Positions 28,021 through 36,952 of a stretch of DNA of 64,000 nt are shown piece by piece. The notes beneath the pieces are model-generated. The model worked only from the letters and a program-made list of their open reading frames with translations, was not told the origin of the DNA and ran no database searches. Where the stretch lies: NCBI RefSeq assembly GCF_000337095.1, contig NZ_AOIV01000021.1, positions 201,410 to 265,409 on the forward strand, written 5' to 3'. The number at the start of each line of letters is the position of its first letter. The stretch's first letter is position 1. The position numbers were made by a program, and so were the translations under genes. This DNA comes from Halogeometricum pallidum JCM 14848. Lineage in GTDB: Archaea > Halobacteriota > Halobacteria > Halobacteriales > Haloferacaceae.

Positions 28021-29409
28021 CTACCCGTCGAGGCCGTCGGCCGGCGACACCCACACCGTCTTTTTGTTCGTGAACTCGCGGATGCCGTCGGCGGCGAGTT
28101 CGCGGCCGTATCCGGAGTTTTTCACGCCGCCGAACGGGAGTTTCGGGTGCGACTGCACGAGTTCGTTGACGAACGCCGCGCCCGCCTCGAACTCGCCCGC
28201 GAGTCGCTCCCCGCGTTCTAAGTCCTCGGTCCAGACGCTCGCCCCGAGTCCGTAGTCGGTGTCGTTCGCCAGTTCCATCGCCTCTTCTTCGCTCCCGACG
28301 CGGAACAGAGAGGCGACGGGGCCGAACAGTTCGTCGCAGGCGGCCGGGGCGTCGTCGGGCACGTCTTCGAGCACCGTCGGTTCGAAGAAGTAGCCTTCAC
28401 GGTCCAGCGCCTCCCCGCCCGTCAGCACCGTCGCGCCGGCGTCGACCGTCTCCCGCACCTGCGTCTCCAGGGTGTCGAGGAGGTCCGCGCGGGCGATGGG
28501 GCCCACGTCGGTGTCCTCGTCCGCGGGGTCGCCGACCGTCAGCGACTCCATCTCGCGGACGAGGCCGTCGCGGAACGACTCGTAGACGTCCTCGTGAACG
28601 ATGAATCGCTTGGCGGCGATGCAGGCCTGCCCGTTGTTGTTCACGCGGGCCTTCGCGGCGACTTCGCACGCCCGGTCGAGGGGCGCGTCGGCGAGGACGA
28701 CGAACGGGTCGCTCCCGCCGAGTTCGAGCACCGAGGGCTTGAGGTTGTTCCCCGCCGTCTCGGCGACGGCGCGGCCCGCACGGACGCTGCCGGTCAGCGT
28801 CGCGGCCGCGACCCTGTCGTCGGCGACGGCGTCGTGTATCGCGTCGGTGTCGACGACGAGCGTCGTGAAAACGCCCTCGGGGAACCCGGCCTCGTCGAGG
28901 ATTCGCTCGACGGCCTTCGCACAGCCGGTGACGTTGGGCGCGTGGCTGAGCAGCATCGTGTTGCCGGCCGCCAGCGTCGGTGCGGCCACCCGCAGCACCT
29001 GCCAGAACGGGTAGTTCCACGGCATCACCGCGACGAGCGGTCCGAGCGGTTCGTAGGACACCTTCGTCCGCGCCCGCGGGTGGACGCCGACGCGTTCGTC
29101 CTGCAGGAACTCCGCGGCGCGTTCGGCGTAGAACTCGCAGACCCACGCGCACTTCTGTATCTCGCCGCGGGCCTGCGAGACGGGCTTGCCCATCTCCTCG
29201 GTCATCAGTTCGGCGTACTCGTCCTCGTTCTCGCGGAGCACGTCCGCTATCGACCCGACGAGCGCCTGTCGCTCGGTGACGGGTCGGTCCCGCCACGACT
29301 CGAACCGGTCGGCCGAACGGTCGAGCAGGCGGTCGAGGTCGGCGTCGTCGTGGTACTCGTACGTCTCGACGTCCTTCTCGGTCGTCGGGTCGGTAGTCGT
29401 GAGCCGCAT
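28021..29409 (-). CDS. Semialdehyde dehydrogenase (ALDH superfamily; DoeC/GabD candidate)
   Basis: The protein has 462 residues. The catalytic Cys263 is in NNNGQACIAAKR, the general base Glu229 in LELGGSDPF, and the cofactor Asn132 in MPWNYPFWQ. The size and sequence fit the short succinate-semialdehyde dehydrogenase branch. Here it could oxidise aspartate semialdehyde to aspartate (DoeC role) or succinate semialdehyde to succinate; both substrates are predicted products of neighbouring genes. It starts two bases after the RidA stop codon, so the two are one unit. It converges on the transaminase gene with a 12-bp gap. Confidence 0.88.
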   Translation of the reverse strand: MRLTTTDPTTEKDVETYEYHDDADLDRLLDRSADRFESWRDRPVTERQALVGSIADVLRENEDEYAELMTEEMGKPVSQARGEIQKCAWVCEFYAERAAEFLQDERVGVHPRARTKVSYEPLGPLVAVMPWNYPFWQVLRVAAPTLAAGNTMLLSHAPNVTGCAKAVERILDEAGFPEGVFTTLVVDTDAIHDAVADDRVAAATLTGSVRAGRAVAETAGNNLKPSVLELGGSDPFVVLADAPLDRACEVAAKARVNNNGQACIAAKRFIVHEDVYESFRDGLVREMESLTVGDPADEDTDVGPIARADLLDTLETQVRETVDAGATVLTGGEALDREGYFFEPTVLEDVPDDAPAACDELFGPVASLFRVGSEEEAMELANDTDYGLGASVWTEDLERGERLAGEFEAGAAFVNELVQSHPKLPFGGVKNSGYGRELAADGIREFTNKKTVWVSPADGLDG

Positions 29410-29411
29410 GG

Positions 29412-29798
29412 TCACGCCACCTTCGCGACGGCGTCTATCTCGACGCGCACGTCCTCGGGGAGGCGGGCGGCCTCGATGCAGACGCGGGCGGGCGGCGTTT
29501 CGCCGACGTGGTCGGCGTACGCCTCGTTGACGGCGTCGTAGTCGTCCATGTCGGCGACGTAGACGGTGGTCTTCACCACGTCGTCCAGCGACCCGCCGGC
29601 CTCCCTGACGACGGCCGCGAGGTTCTCCATCGCGCGGTGCGTGTGCTCCCGAATGCCGCCCTCCACCTCCGCGCCGGTTTCGGGGTCGACGGGACCGAAC
29701 CCGGAGACGAACAGGAGGTCGTCCGCGAGGACGCCCTGCGAGTAGGGGTTGTCGTTCTGCGGTGCGCCGGCGGTCGATATCGCGGTCTGCTCTGGCAT
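29412..29798 (-). CDS. ridA: RidA family enamine/imine deaminase
   Basis: The protein has 128 residues with the YjgF/YER057c/UK114 fold. It has ISTAGAPQNDNPYSQGV at the start, GGSLDDVVKTTVYVADM in the middle, and the key Arg in PPARVCIEA. RidA hydrolyses reactive enamine or imine intermediates released by PLP enzymes such as threonine dehydratase. Placement directly before the semialdehyde dehydrogenase and near three PLP enzymes suits that detoxifying job. ATG at 29798 is preferred over one five codons upstream. Confidence 0.9.
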   Translation of the reverse strand: MPEQTAISTAGAPQNDNPYSQGVLADDLLFVSGFGPVDPETGAEVEGGIREHTHRAMENLAAVVREAGGSLDDVVKTTVYVADMDDYDAVNEAYADHVGETPPARVCIEAARLPEDVRVEIDAVAKVA

Positions 29799-29915
29799 GA
29801 GTCTCGGTCCCACCCACTCGCTGGAGGGTCATAAACGTTATTCGGTACGGCGTACACAGAATCCGTCTCCGGTTGCATCGGTCCGGGCGGGGCGGGCGCC
29901 GCGGGGCCGACGGCG

Positions 29916-30569
29916 TCAGTCGCTCAGGTCGTCCGCCCGCCCGTTCCGCCGCTCCGTCGCCTCGGAGACGGCGTCGAGGAACGCCGGCATCTCCGCTTTC
30001 ATCCCCGAACGCATCTCCGCGGAGGAGAACTCCTCGGACTCGGTCATGAGGCGGACGAACGCGCGGAGTTCCTCGTCGGTTATCTCGTCGAACCGCTCGG
30101 ACTCCAGTTTGTCGACGACGTCGTCGACGTCTATCCGACCGACGGGGTCCACGTTGAAGTCGACGGTCACCATGCGGTAGTCCGACCCGGCGAGTTTCTG
30201 CTCGGCCCGGTTGACGCCCTGTCCGAGCATGTCCTTGAAGGGGACGTGGTAGCCGAGGGTGCCGAGGTGGAGGAATCCGAGCATATCGACGATTCCTCGC
30301 GTGTAGGCGTCGCGGGCGTCGTCCTCGGGGTTGAACACCGTCTCCCGGTCGCGGTCCTCCAAGTGTTCGAAGAGGATAGAGAAATCGAGGATGGCGTTCC
30401 GCAGGCGGCGGCGGATGCGATTGCGCTTCTGCTTTTTCGAGTGCTCCGTGTAGTCGGTCTTTCGTCCGAGGAGGAACTCCCGGTCGCTGGGCGTGAGGAT
30501 GCCGCGCGCTCTGTCCGCCGAGTGCGCGAGCGTCTCGTCCGCGGCGTCCGCGTCGGGGGTGTCTGTCAT
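29916..30569 (-). CDS. Conserved haloarchaeal protein of unknown function
   Basis: This is a 217-residue soluble protein, highly charged with a basic helix at residues 35-60 (HSKKQKRNRIRRRLRNAIL). It starts with ILTPSDREFLLGRK after a short acidic leader. I recall similar haloarchaeal proteins that carry only DUF labels. A nucleic-acid contact through the basic helix is possible. An imperfect inverted repeat with arms GTGGTT and AACCAC (30591-30612) spans its promoter and could be an operator. Confidence 0.7.
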   Translation of the reverse strand: MTDTPDADAADETLAHSADRARGILTPSDREFLLGRKTDYTEHSKKQKRNRIRRRLRNAILDFSILFEHLEDRDRETVFNPEDDARDAYTRGIVDMLGFLHLGTLGYHVPFKDMLGQGVNRAEQKLAGSDYRMVTVDFNVDPVGRIDVDDVVDKLESERFDEITDEELRAFVRLMTESEEFSSAEMRSGMKAEMPAFLDAVSEATERRNGRADDLSD

Positions 30570-30819
30570 ACACACTTCTCGTGTACGTCCGTGGTTAAGA
30601 TTTGTGAACCACGAGAAACCCTCACACAGGATTCGAGCGCCCCGCAAACGGTGAATCACCGGACGAGCAGAATCGGCCGAATTCGGCTCCGTACCCGATT
30701 ACAGAAACCGTGTAGCGGGTCGAGGCGTCCGTCCGATATCGGCGTCCGCACGGCGTTCGTATCCACAACGTTTAATTGTGAGTTTGAATATTGTCGTTGA
30801 TACGCACACGCATACAGAG

Positions 30820-30918
30820 ATGCATTCGAATCAGAGTGGCGAGCTCGGCGACCGTTCGCGGGCGTACAGCGACGTCAACCACCGGGTCCAGCGCGGGACC
30901 GACGGAGAGGACACATGA
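30820..30918 (+). CDS. Possible 32-residue leader ORF coupled to the BCCT gene
   Basis: An ATG at 30820 opens 32 codons beginning MHSNQSGELGDRSRAYSDV and ending in a TGA that overlaps the BCCT start codon as ATGA. The AT-rich gtttaattg (about 30768-30776) could be its promoter. The exact four-base overlap suggests translational coupling of the carrier to this small frame. The peptide is hydrophilic and matches nothing I know. It may be a regulatory leader or an accessory peptide. Existence as a protein is uncertain. Confidence 0.45.
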   Translation: MHSNQSGELGDRSRAYSDVNHRVQRGTDGEDT

Positions 30919-32555
30919 GCGAGCGCAGCGGCGCCGTCTCCGAGTTCCTCGACGAGATAGAGCCGACCATCTTCGGGTTCGGCGCGGGAATCACCCTCCT
31001 GTTCGTGGTGCTCTTCGCGCTCCGCCCCCAGGCGGCGGGCGAAGTCGTCTCCGGGGCCAACCAGTTCGTGCTCGCGCGGTTCAACTGGGCGTTCCTCATC
31101 GTCATGCTCGTTCTGGTGGGCTTTCTGGCCTTCCTCATCGTGGGTCCGTGGGGGAAGATCACGCTCGGAGAGGGCTCCCCCGAGTTCAGCTACATCTCGT
31201 ACTTCACGATGATCTACTCGGCGGGACTGGCCGCGGGCATCGTCTTCTGGGGGCCGACCGAGGCGCTGCTACACTACTCGACCGTCCCGCCGCTGTACGA
31301 CGTTGCCGCCGAATCTCAGGCCGCCATCCCCATCGCCGTCCAGTACAGCCTGTTCCACTGGAGCATCACCCAGTGGTCCTGCTTCACCGTCATGGGTCTC
31401 GGCATCGGCTACTTCGCGCACGAACACGGGGCGCCGCTTCGCGTCTCGGCCGTGCTGACGCCGTTCGTCGGCGCCGACAACGTGGACAACCTCCTTGGGA
31501 AACTCGTCGACATCCTCGCGGTGTTCGCGACGCTCGGCGGGGTCGCCACGTCGCTCGGACTCATCGGGAGCCAGTTCCTGACCGGTATCGAGTTCAACTG
31601 GGGGTACCAAATCGGCGACGTCGGGACGGTCGGCATCATCACCGGGATGACCCTCCTGTTCACCATCTCCCTGGTTCTCGGGGTCGATAAGGGTATCCGC
31701 CGCCTATCGAACTTCAACATGGGGCTGTTCGCGGTGCTCATGACGGCGACGCTGATACTCGGACCGACGGTCCGCGTCCTCGAACTGAGCACGCAGGCGA
31801 CGGGCGGCCTCGTCGGCGACTGGTTCCAGATGAGCATGTTCACCGACTTCACGAACGGCGGGTCGTGGTCGAACGCGTGGACGGTGTTCTACTGGGCGTG
31901 GCCGCTGGCGTGGTCGCCGTTCGCCGGCCTCTTCATCGCCCGCATCTCGCGCGGCAGGTCCGTCCGCGAGGTGGCGTTCACCGGCGTCGTCGCCACGTCG
32001 CTGGCGACGATTCCGTGGTTCGCCATCGTCGGCGGCACCGCCGTTCTCTTCCAACACGGCGGCGTCGTCGACATCCTCGGACCCGTCGGACAGTACGGCG
32101 AGGCCGTCTCCGGCTACCTGCTGTTCCAGGCGCTCGACGTGGCGTGGATCCCCCTCCCGGTGGGGACCATCCTCCTGTTCGCGTTCCTCGTCCTCGTGAC
32201 GACGTTCTTCGTCACCTCTGCGGACTCCTCGACGCTCGCCGTCTCGATGATGACCACCGGCGGGAAAGCCGAACCCTCCTCCATCAGCCGCATCTTTTGG
32301 GGCGCCCTCCAGGGCGTCGTCGCGTCCATCCTCATGGTCATCGGCGGCGTCGAAGCGCTTCAGTCGGCCGCCATCATCACCGGCGGCCCGTTCGCTATCG
32401 TCTGTCTCATCGCCGTCGCCGGCCTCGCGAAATCGTTCAGCCGGCAGTCCGAGAACGTCCTCCTGCGGGAGGAGACGGTGCTGTTCGGCGACACCGGCGG
32501 GTCGGAGTCCTCCGAACCCGAGGGTCGGCCGGCGGGCGCCGACGCTGACGACTGA
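30915..32555 (+). CDS. BCCT family transporter, variant glycine motif
   Basis: The protein has 546 residues with about twelve helices. It has TVFYWAWPLAWSPF and FVTSADSSTLAVSMMTTGGK as in BCCT carriers. In the third helix the sequence is YSAGLAAGIVFWGPTEAL, so the MGIG motif of sodium-coupled BetP is replaced by GLAAG. That may mean a different coupling ion or substrate range. It lies next to the proposed ectoine-degradation genes and is a reasonable candidate for ectoine uptake, which some bacterial BCCT proteins perform. The ATG overlaps the stop of a small upstream frame. Confidence 0.9.
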   Translation: MSERSGAVSEFLDEIEPTIFGFGAGITLLFVVLFALRPQAAGEVVSGANQFVLARFNWAFLIVMLVLVGFLAFLIVGPWGKITLGEGSPEFSYISYFTMIYSAGLAAGIVFWGPTEALLHYSTVPPLYDVAAESQAAIPIAVQYSLFHWSITQWSCFTVMGLGIGYFAHEHGAPLRVSAVLTPFVGADNVDNLLGKLVDILAVFATLGGVATSLGLIGSQFLTGIEFNWGYQIGDVGTVGIITGMTLLFTISLVLGVDKGIRRLSNFNMGLFAVLMTATLILGPTVRVLELSTQATGGLVGDWFQMSMFTDFTNGGSWSNAWTVFYWAWPLAWSPFAGLFIARISRGRSVREVAFTGVVATSLATIPWFAIVGGTAVLFQHGGVVDILGPVGQYGEAVSGYLLFQALDVAWIPLPVGTILLFAFLVLVTTFFVTSADSSTLAVSMMTTGGKAEPSSISRIFWGALQGVVASILMVIGGVEALQSAAIITGGPFAIVCLIAVAGLAKSFSRQSENVLLREETVLFGDTGGSESSEPEGRPAGADADD

Positions 32556-33328
32556 AAGCGGCGCTCGAGGTCGGTCCTTCGACCCCACGATTCGGCAGCG
32601 ACGAATAGACTCGCTCACTCACTCGCGGAGAAATCTTTCCTATCGTCATCCATCCGTCCGAACGTCGTCCCCCTAGCTTCCGCTTCGGACACCGCGTTCC
32701 CGTTCGTTCCTGAGAGCGGAACGGCGTGCTCACCTTCTTTCGCCCCGAGACGCATCCGACCTCCCGAAACACCTATTTCCGTTACGGGCCTAATACTGTA
32801 ATTGATTTGCGTTGCCGGACGAACCGCTGTGAGAACTACGAGAAGGTGATCGCGGAGAGTAAGCGAGGAATTGGACGTCTCATCGGATAGCGACCATCGT
32901 TCTCCAAAAGATCCATAGAGGAAAGCTATTCGAGAGATCGTAACTACAACGTCCAATTACGGTGAGTTCCGGTCAGGAGGCAAGTGTACACGACTCGCGC
33001 GTCGAAAGGTAGCGTGTAACTCACGGCAGGCAGCCTGTTCCGCTCTCAGGAACGAACTCTAAAACAGATTCAAGCGCCCCCCACCACTCAGATAACCAAA
33101 CACGCCGTAATACCGTTATTCCATAGATAGTATATCTAAACTCTTCATTTATAAATCTACTTTCAACCATTTTGTGTCCGTTATCTCTTAATATACCGTG
33201 GGACACGGTAAAAATCGCTATAACAGATTTAACAAGTGAGTGTCGACGTTTTTTGGGTGCAGATATGCCTATCAGAAGACTAGTCACCCCGCGGTAGCTT
33301 CTTGTGAACGTCGGACTTCTCGGACCGC
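32556..33328. other. 773-bp intergenic region with a distant inverted repeat
   Basis: No convincing gene is present. A perfect 21-bp inverted repeat joins 32702-32722 and 33037-33057. Bases 33080-33240 are AT-rich, unusual for this genome, and read as stops in all frames. The region could be the remains of a mobile element or a boundary between acquired segments. No matching target-site duplication is seen. Confidence 0.5.
32702..33057. repeat. 21-bp perfect inverted repeat, 314-bp spacer
   Basis: The left arm (32702-32722) begins GTTCGTTCCTGAGAGC and the right arm (33037-33057) is its exact reverse complement, ending CTCTCAGGAACGAAC. Flanks beyond the arms do not match, and there is no target duplication. 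The arms could be terminal repeats of a decayed element or paired binding sites. Confidence 0.65.
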
Positions 33329-34087
33329 ATGGACGTACCGCGAACGGTCCGGGTCGCACTCGCGGACCGCCCGGTGGCGGGTTCGACCTGTTTGGAGGCC
33401 GGCGCGGGCGTCGGGAAGGCGACCGCCGGTCTGCTCGACGCCGGCGCCGCGCACGTCTACGCCGTGACGAACGACCGCGGCCACGCGCGACTCGTCCGCG
33501 AGCGCCTCGCTCCCGACGAACGGGCGCGGACGACGGTGTTGGAGGCGGACCTCCGAGCGATACCGCTGCCCGACGACTCCGTCGACGTCGTCACCGCGCA
33601 CGCCCTCTTCAACGTCGTTCCGACCGCGTCGCTAGTCGCCGTCGTCGGGGAACTGTCGAGAGTCGCATCGCCGGGCGCCCACCTCGTCGTCGACGACTAC
33701 GAACCGCTCCCCGACGGCGCCGCGGTGCGAGAGCTGTTCGCCCTGGAGAACGCGGCGACCGAACTCGCGGACGGCCGACCCGCCTTGACGTTCTACCCCG
33801 CCGAAGTCCTCCGCGCGCAGTTCGAGGCCCGCGGGTGGGCGTTCGACCGGACGCGGACGCTGTTGGACCCGGTGCCGTGGACCGAGGGACACGTCGCGGC
33901 GCACGCGAACGTCGTCCGTCGGGCCTGCGAGCGGCTTCCGGCGGTGTACGCCGAACCGCTCGCGGCGGCGGCGGACCGCCTGGAAGCGGAAATAGGCTCG
34001 GAGTCGGCCGGGGAGATGTACGGGCTGGCGTTTCGGCTGCCCGACGACGCCGGGGTATCGAGCGAGGACCCCGCGGAGAGGAGCTAG
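33329..34087 (+). CDS. Class I SAM-dependent methyltransferase
   Basis: The protein has 252 residues. The SAM-binding motif I is CLEAGAGVGKAT, with an acidic end of the second strand around TVLEADLRAIPLPDDSVD and a post-motif ALFNVVP. It belongs to the small-molecule methyltransferase type. The substrate is unknown. Its stop codon overlaps the stop of the convergent M20 hydrolase gene inside the single tetranucleotide CTAG. Confidence 0.8.
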   Translation: MDVPRTVRVALADRPVAGSTCLEAGAGVGKATAGLLDAGAAHVYAVTNDRGHARLVRERLAPDERARTTVLEADLRAIPLPDDSVDVVTAHALFNVVPTASLVAVVGELSRVASPGAHLVVDDYEPLPDGAAVRELFALENAATELADGRPALTFYPAEVLRAQFEARGWAFDRTRTLLDPVPWTEGHVAAHANVVRRACERLPAVYAEPLAAAADRLEAEIGSESAGEMYGLAFRLPDDAGVSSEDPAERS

Positions 34088-35502
34088 CCCATCGTCACGT
34101 CGAACGGCGGTTCGGCGTCCTCGGGGAGCGGCGTCTCGTAGGCGTCCGACCCGATAGTTGCCTCGAACTCCTCGTTCGCGGCCGCGAGGCGCCCCTCGTC
34201 GGCGAGCAGGTCGTACGTCGCTCCCGCGAGCACCTTCGCCGCAAAGGCGACGCCCTTCAGCCCGAAGTCGCCGTTCGCCGCGACAACCTGCCAGGAGTGA
34301 GCGGGCGTCCCGACGGGCCACGTCGCCCCGTTGAACTGCCCGGTGGGCGCGATCCAACTCACGTCGCCCACCTCCGTGGAACCGTGGGTCTGCCGGTCGT
34401 GGTCGTACGGCGCGACCGGGTCGGCGTACAGCGCCTCGCCCTCGACATCGGTTCGAAGGTCGTCGGGGAGTTCTTCGAGGCGCGCCTCGATGCGGTCCTC
34501 GGCCACCGTGGCCTGCAACTCGGCGGCGAACTCGCGGTCCGCGTCGTCATACGGTATCGCCCCGACCGCCTCGATATTCTCCCAGATGGCGTTCGAGACC
34601 ACGTCGTTCGCGCGGTAGTCGTAACAGCCGGTGAGGAACCGCTCCGAGACGTCCGTCTGCGTCATCATCGCCGCGGCTTCGGCGATGTCGCGGAGCCAGT
34701 CGGTGTTTCGCTCGACCTCCTCGCGAGTCGGCGCGCGGACGTAGTACCACACCGTCGCCTCCGCGGGCACGACGTTCGGCGCGTCGCCGCCGTCGGTGAC
34801 GGCGTAGTGCATCCGGGCGTCGTCCGAAACGTGCTCGCGCATGTACTCGACGCCGGTGTTCATCAGTTCCACCGCGTCCAGCGCGCTCCGCCCGGAGTCG
34901 GGCGCGCCGCCGGCGTGCGCGGAGACCCCCTCGAAGGTAAACGTGAGCGAGTTCAGCGCGTTCGAGGAGGCCATCCGCGGCGTGTTGAGGTCGCCGGGGT
35001 GCCACGTCAACGCGGCGTCGAGGTCGTCGAAGGCGCCCGCGCGGGCCATGTACGTCTTTCCGACCAGCGTCTCCTCGGCCGGACAGCCGAAGAAGGCGAC
35101 CGTGCCCGGCACCTCGCCGGCGTCGATAGCCTCGGCGAGAGCGAGGGCCGCGCCGACGCCGGCCGTCCCGAAGAGGTTGTGCCCGCAACCGTGTCCCGGA
35201 CCGTCCGCCGCTATCGGGTCGCGTTCGGCCGACACCGACTGCGAGAGGCCCGGCAGCGCGTCGTACTCGCCGAGGATTCCGATCGTCGGGTCGCCGTCGC
35301 CGTACTCGGCGACGAACGCCGTCGGCATCCCGGCGACGCCCGTCTCCACGTCGAACCCGCCGTCTTCGAGCGCTTCGATCAGCGTCGCGGCGGATTCCTC
35401 CTCGTGCAGACCGAGTTCCGGCGTCTCCCAAATCCGCCGTGCGATGGTCGTCAGCTTCGACTCGTTGGCGTCGATTCGCTCGAAAAGTTCCGATTTGGTC
35501 AC
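34084..35502 (-). CDS. M20 family amidohydrolase, AbgB type
   Basis: The protein has 472 residues. It has GEYDALPGLSQ (79-89), GHGCGHNLFGT (103-113), CPAEETLVGKTYM (140-152) and a late STEVGDVSW. These are hallmarks of AbgB, the partner subunit of p-aminobenzoyl-glutamate hydrolase in E. coli, and of related aminoacylases. The AbgA-type gene is about 11 kb away on the same strand, so a two-subunit enzyme is possible but not coupled. It could also deacylate N-acyl amino acids alone. It is an alternative candidate for the acetyl-diaminobutyrate deacetylase step. Confidence 0.83.
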   Translation of the reverse strand: MTKSELFERIDANESKLTTIARRIWETPELGLHEEESAATLIEALEDGGFDVETGVAGMPTAFVAEYGDGDPTIGILGEYDALPGLSQSVSAERDPIAADGPGHGCGHNLFGTAGVGAALALAEAIDAGEVPGTVAFFGCPAEETLVGKTYMARAGAFDDLDAALTWHPGDLNTPRMASSNALNSLTFTFEGVSAHAGGAPDSGRSALDAVELMNTGVEYMREHVSDDARMHYAVTDGGDAPNVVPAEATVWYYVRAPTREEVERNTDWLRDIAEAAAMMTQTDVSERFLTGCYDYRANDVVSNAIWENIEAVGAIPYDDADREFAAELQATVAEDRIEARLEELPDDLRTDVEGEALYADPVAPYDHDRQTHGSTEVGDVSWIAPTGQFNGATWPVGTPAHSWQVVAANGDFGLKGVAFAAKVLAGATYDLLADEGRLAAANEEFEATIGSDAYETPLPEDAEPPFDVTMG

Positions 35503-35843
35503 GCTCTCGGGTCGCAGTGGTCGAGTATCAACCTACGTCTCGCGGCGGTTCGGTCGGCGTCGCCGTCCGCGGGCGAAGTCGATACGCCGCCGCATCGACC
35601 GAACCGACGGGCAGATCGTCCGCAAAATACGGGTCGCAGACGTCGGTAGAAAATGGTTGTCATTATGATATTCGTGAATCGACTCGTTTAGCCGATTATA
35701 CGAGCGGTTTCGCTTCGGAGGGATGTCGACACAGCGGGCCTGAGACGCCTAAACTGTCGGTTCAGCGTTCTTAGCCGGTTCGTAGCTTAGTAGTGTTCGT
35801 CGGGTGGTTCAGTCGACCGAGGTGGGTCCTCGGTGGTACACCA
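35503..35843. other. 341-bp intergenic region
   Basis: This lies between the divergent M20 hydrolase and Tat-protein genes. AT content rises around 35640-35710. No gene or strong repeat is visible. The tagcttag at about 35782-35790 could act in the Tat gene promoter. Confidence 0.4.
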
Positions 35844-36947
35844 ATGAACTTCGGAAGACGCACATTCATCAAGGGAATCGGGGCGGTCGGAATCGCAGGG
35901 GCCGGACTCACGCTCGCGTCGGGCGACGCGTCCGCCACGTCAGATGTCTCCATCGACGCGCAGGACGTAGACGCGGCGACGAACGACGGGAAGGTCAGCC
36001 GCGTCGGAATCAGCCCCCAGTTCACCGTGGACTGGAAGGGCTTCGACGACCCGGTGGGCAAGGTGTTCTGCCTCGTCGAAGCCAAGGACGCCGAGGGGAA
36101 CTAGTGGCCGCTGTTCCGCGCGACGCCGTGGCTCACCGAGGAACTGTTCGACGGCGGTACGCTCGTTCAGGCGCCCGGCGAGTCCGGAAAGCTGACGGTC
36201 GACCTCTCGCCGTCGGCGTTCGCGGCCGAGATTCGAGAGCGGACCGGCGACTCCGGTTACTCTATCGACGGACCGACCATCACCGTGTTCGACGGCCAGG
36301 GTCGACCCGACTACCAGTCGTGGAACTTCAACCAGATAGCGGGCAGCGTCGACTATAGCTCCTACCTCGAGGGGAACTCGGTCTCCGACGCGGACAACTA
36401 CGTCGAGGGCGGCGACGTCGTCGTCGGTCACGGCCCGCAGAACAACTACCCCGGCGCGGACGCGGGGTACTACGGCGCGGCCGACTCGACGGACCACATC
36501 AACGAGGACGCCGACGATTCCGAAAAGACGACGACGGTCCACCTCCGCTACACCATCGCCCTCTACGGCATCAACGAATCTGAGGGGTCTTACATGAACT
36601 ACGGGAGCTTCGGAGACAAGACGCGACGCGAACTGACCAGGCCGGAGTGGGACGGGAGCGAGTCGACGTTCAAGCGGTACCTCGATTACACACAGAGCGA
36701 CGACTCACAGAAGAACTCCGCGCTCGTCATGAACGACGAGGACGGGCTACCGGACGTCACCGACGCGACGGCCACGAACGACGACCCGGCGAACTCGGCC
36801 GCGTCGAACTACTACCCCGCGCTGCAGGCCGTCGCGGCGAACCACCCGGCGGTCACCGTCGTGGAGACGTCGTTCGACGCCACGGTCACCAACAAGACCG
36901 CGCAGACGGACGGCGTGTCGGGGACGTCGAACACGACGATGACGTAG
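35844..36947 (+). pseudogene. Tat-exported protein interrupted by an in-frame amber codon
   Basis: The frame opens at ATG 35844 with the Tat signal RRTFIKGIG and a cleavage site after DASA. It runs to a TAG at 36102-36104, then continues without a shift or another stop to TAG at 36945-36947. The two parts are 86 and 280 codons. The second part has no start of its own near the break and keeps coding composition directly after the TAG (WPLFRATPWLTEEL). Without the TAG it would be a 367-residue secreted protein. Explanations are a nonsense mutation, a sequencing error or programmed readthrough. The function is unknown. Confidence 0.75.
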
Positions 36948-36952
36948 ACGGG

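Noticed and set aside
32702..33057. A complete MITE bounded by the 21-bp inverted repeat
   Set aside because: No target-site duplication flanks the arms and no second copy is in the window.
35844..36947. Pyrrolysine insertion at the amber codon
   Set aside because: No pyl genes are in the window, haloarchaea normally lack them, and the same gene ends with TAG. Kept only as a remote possibility under the finding.
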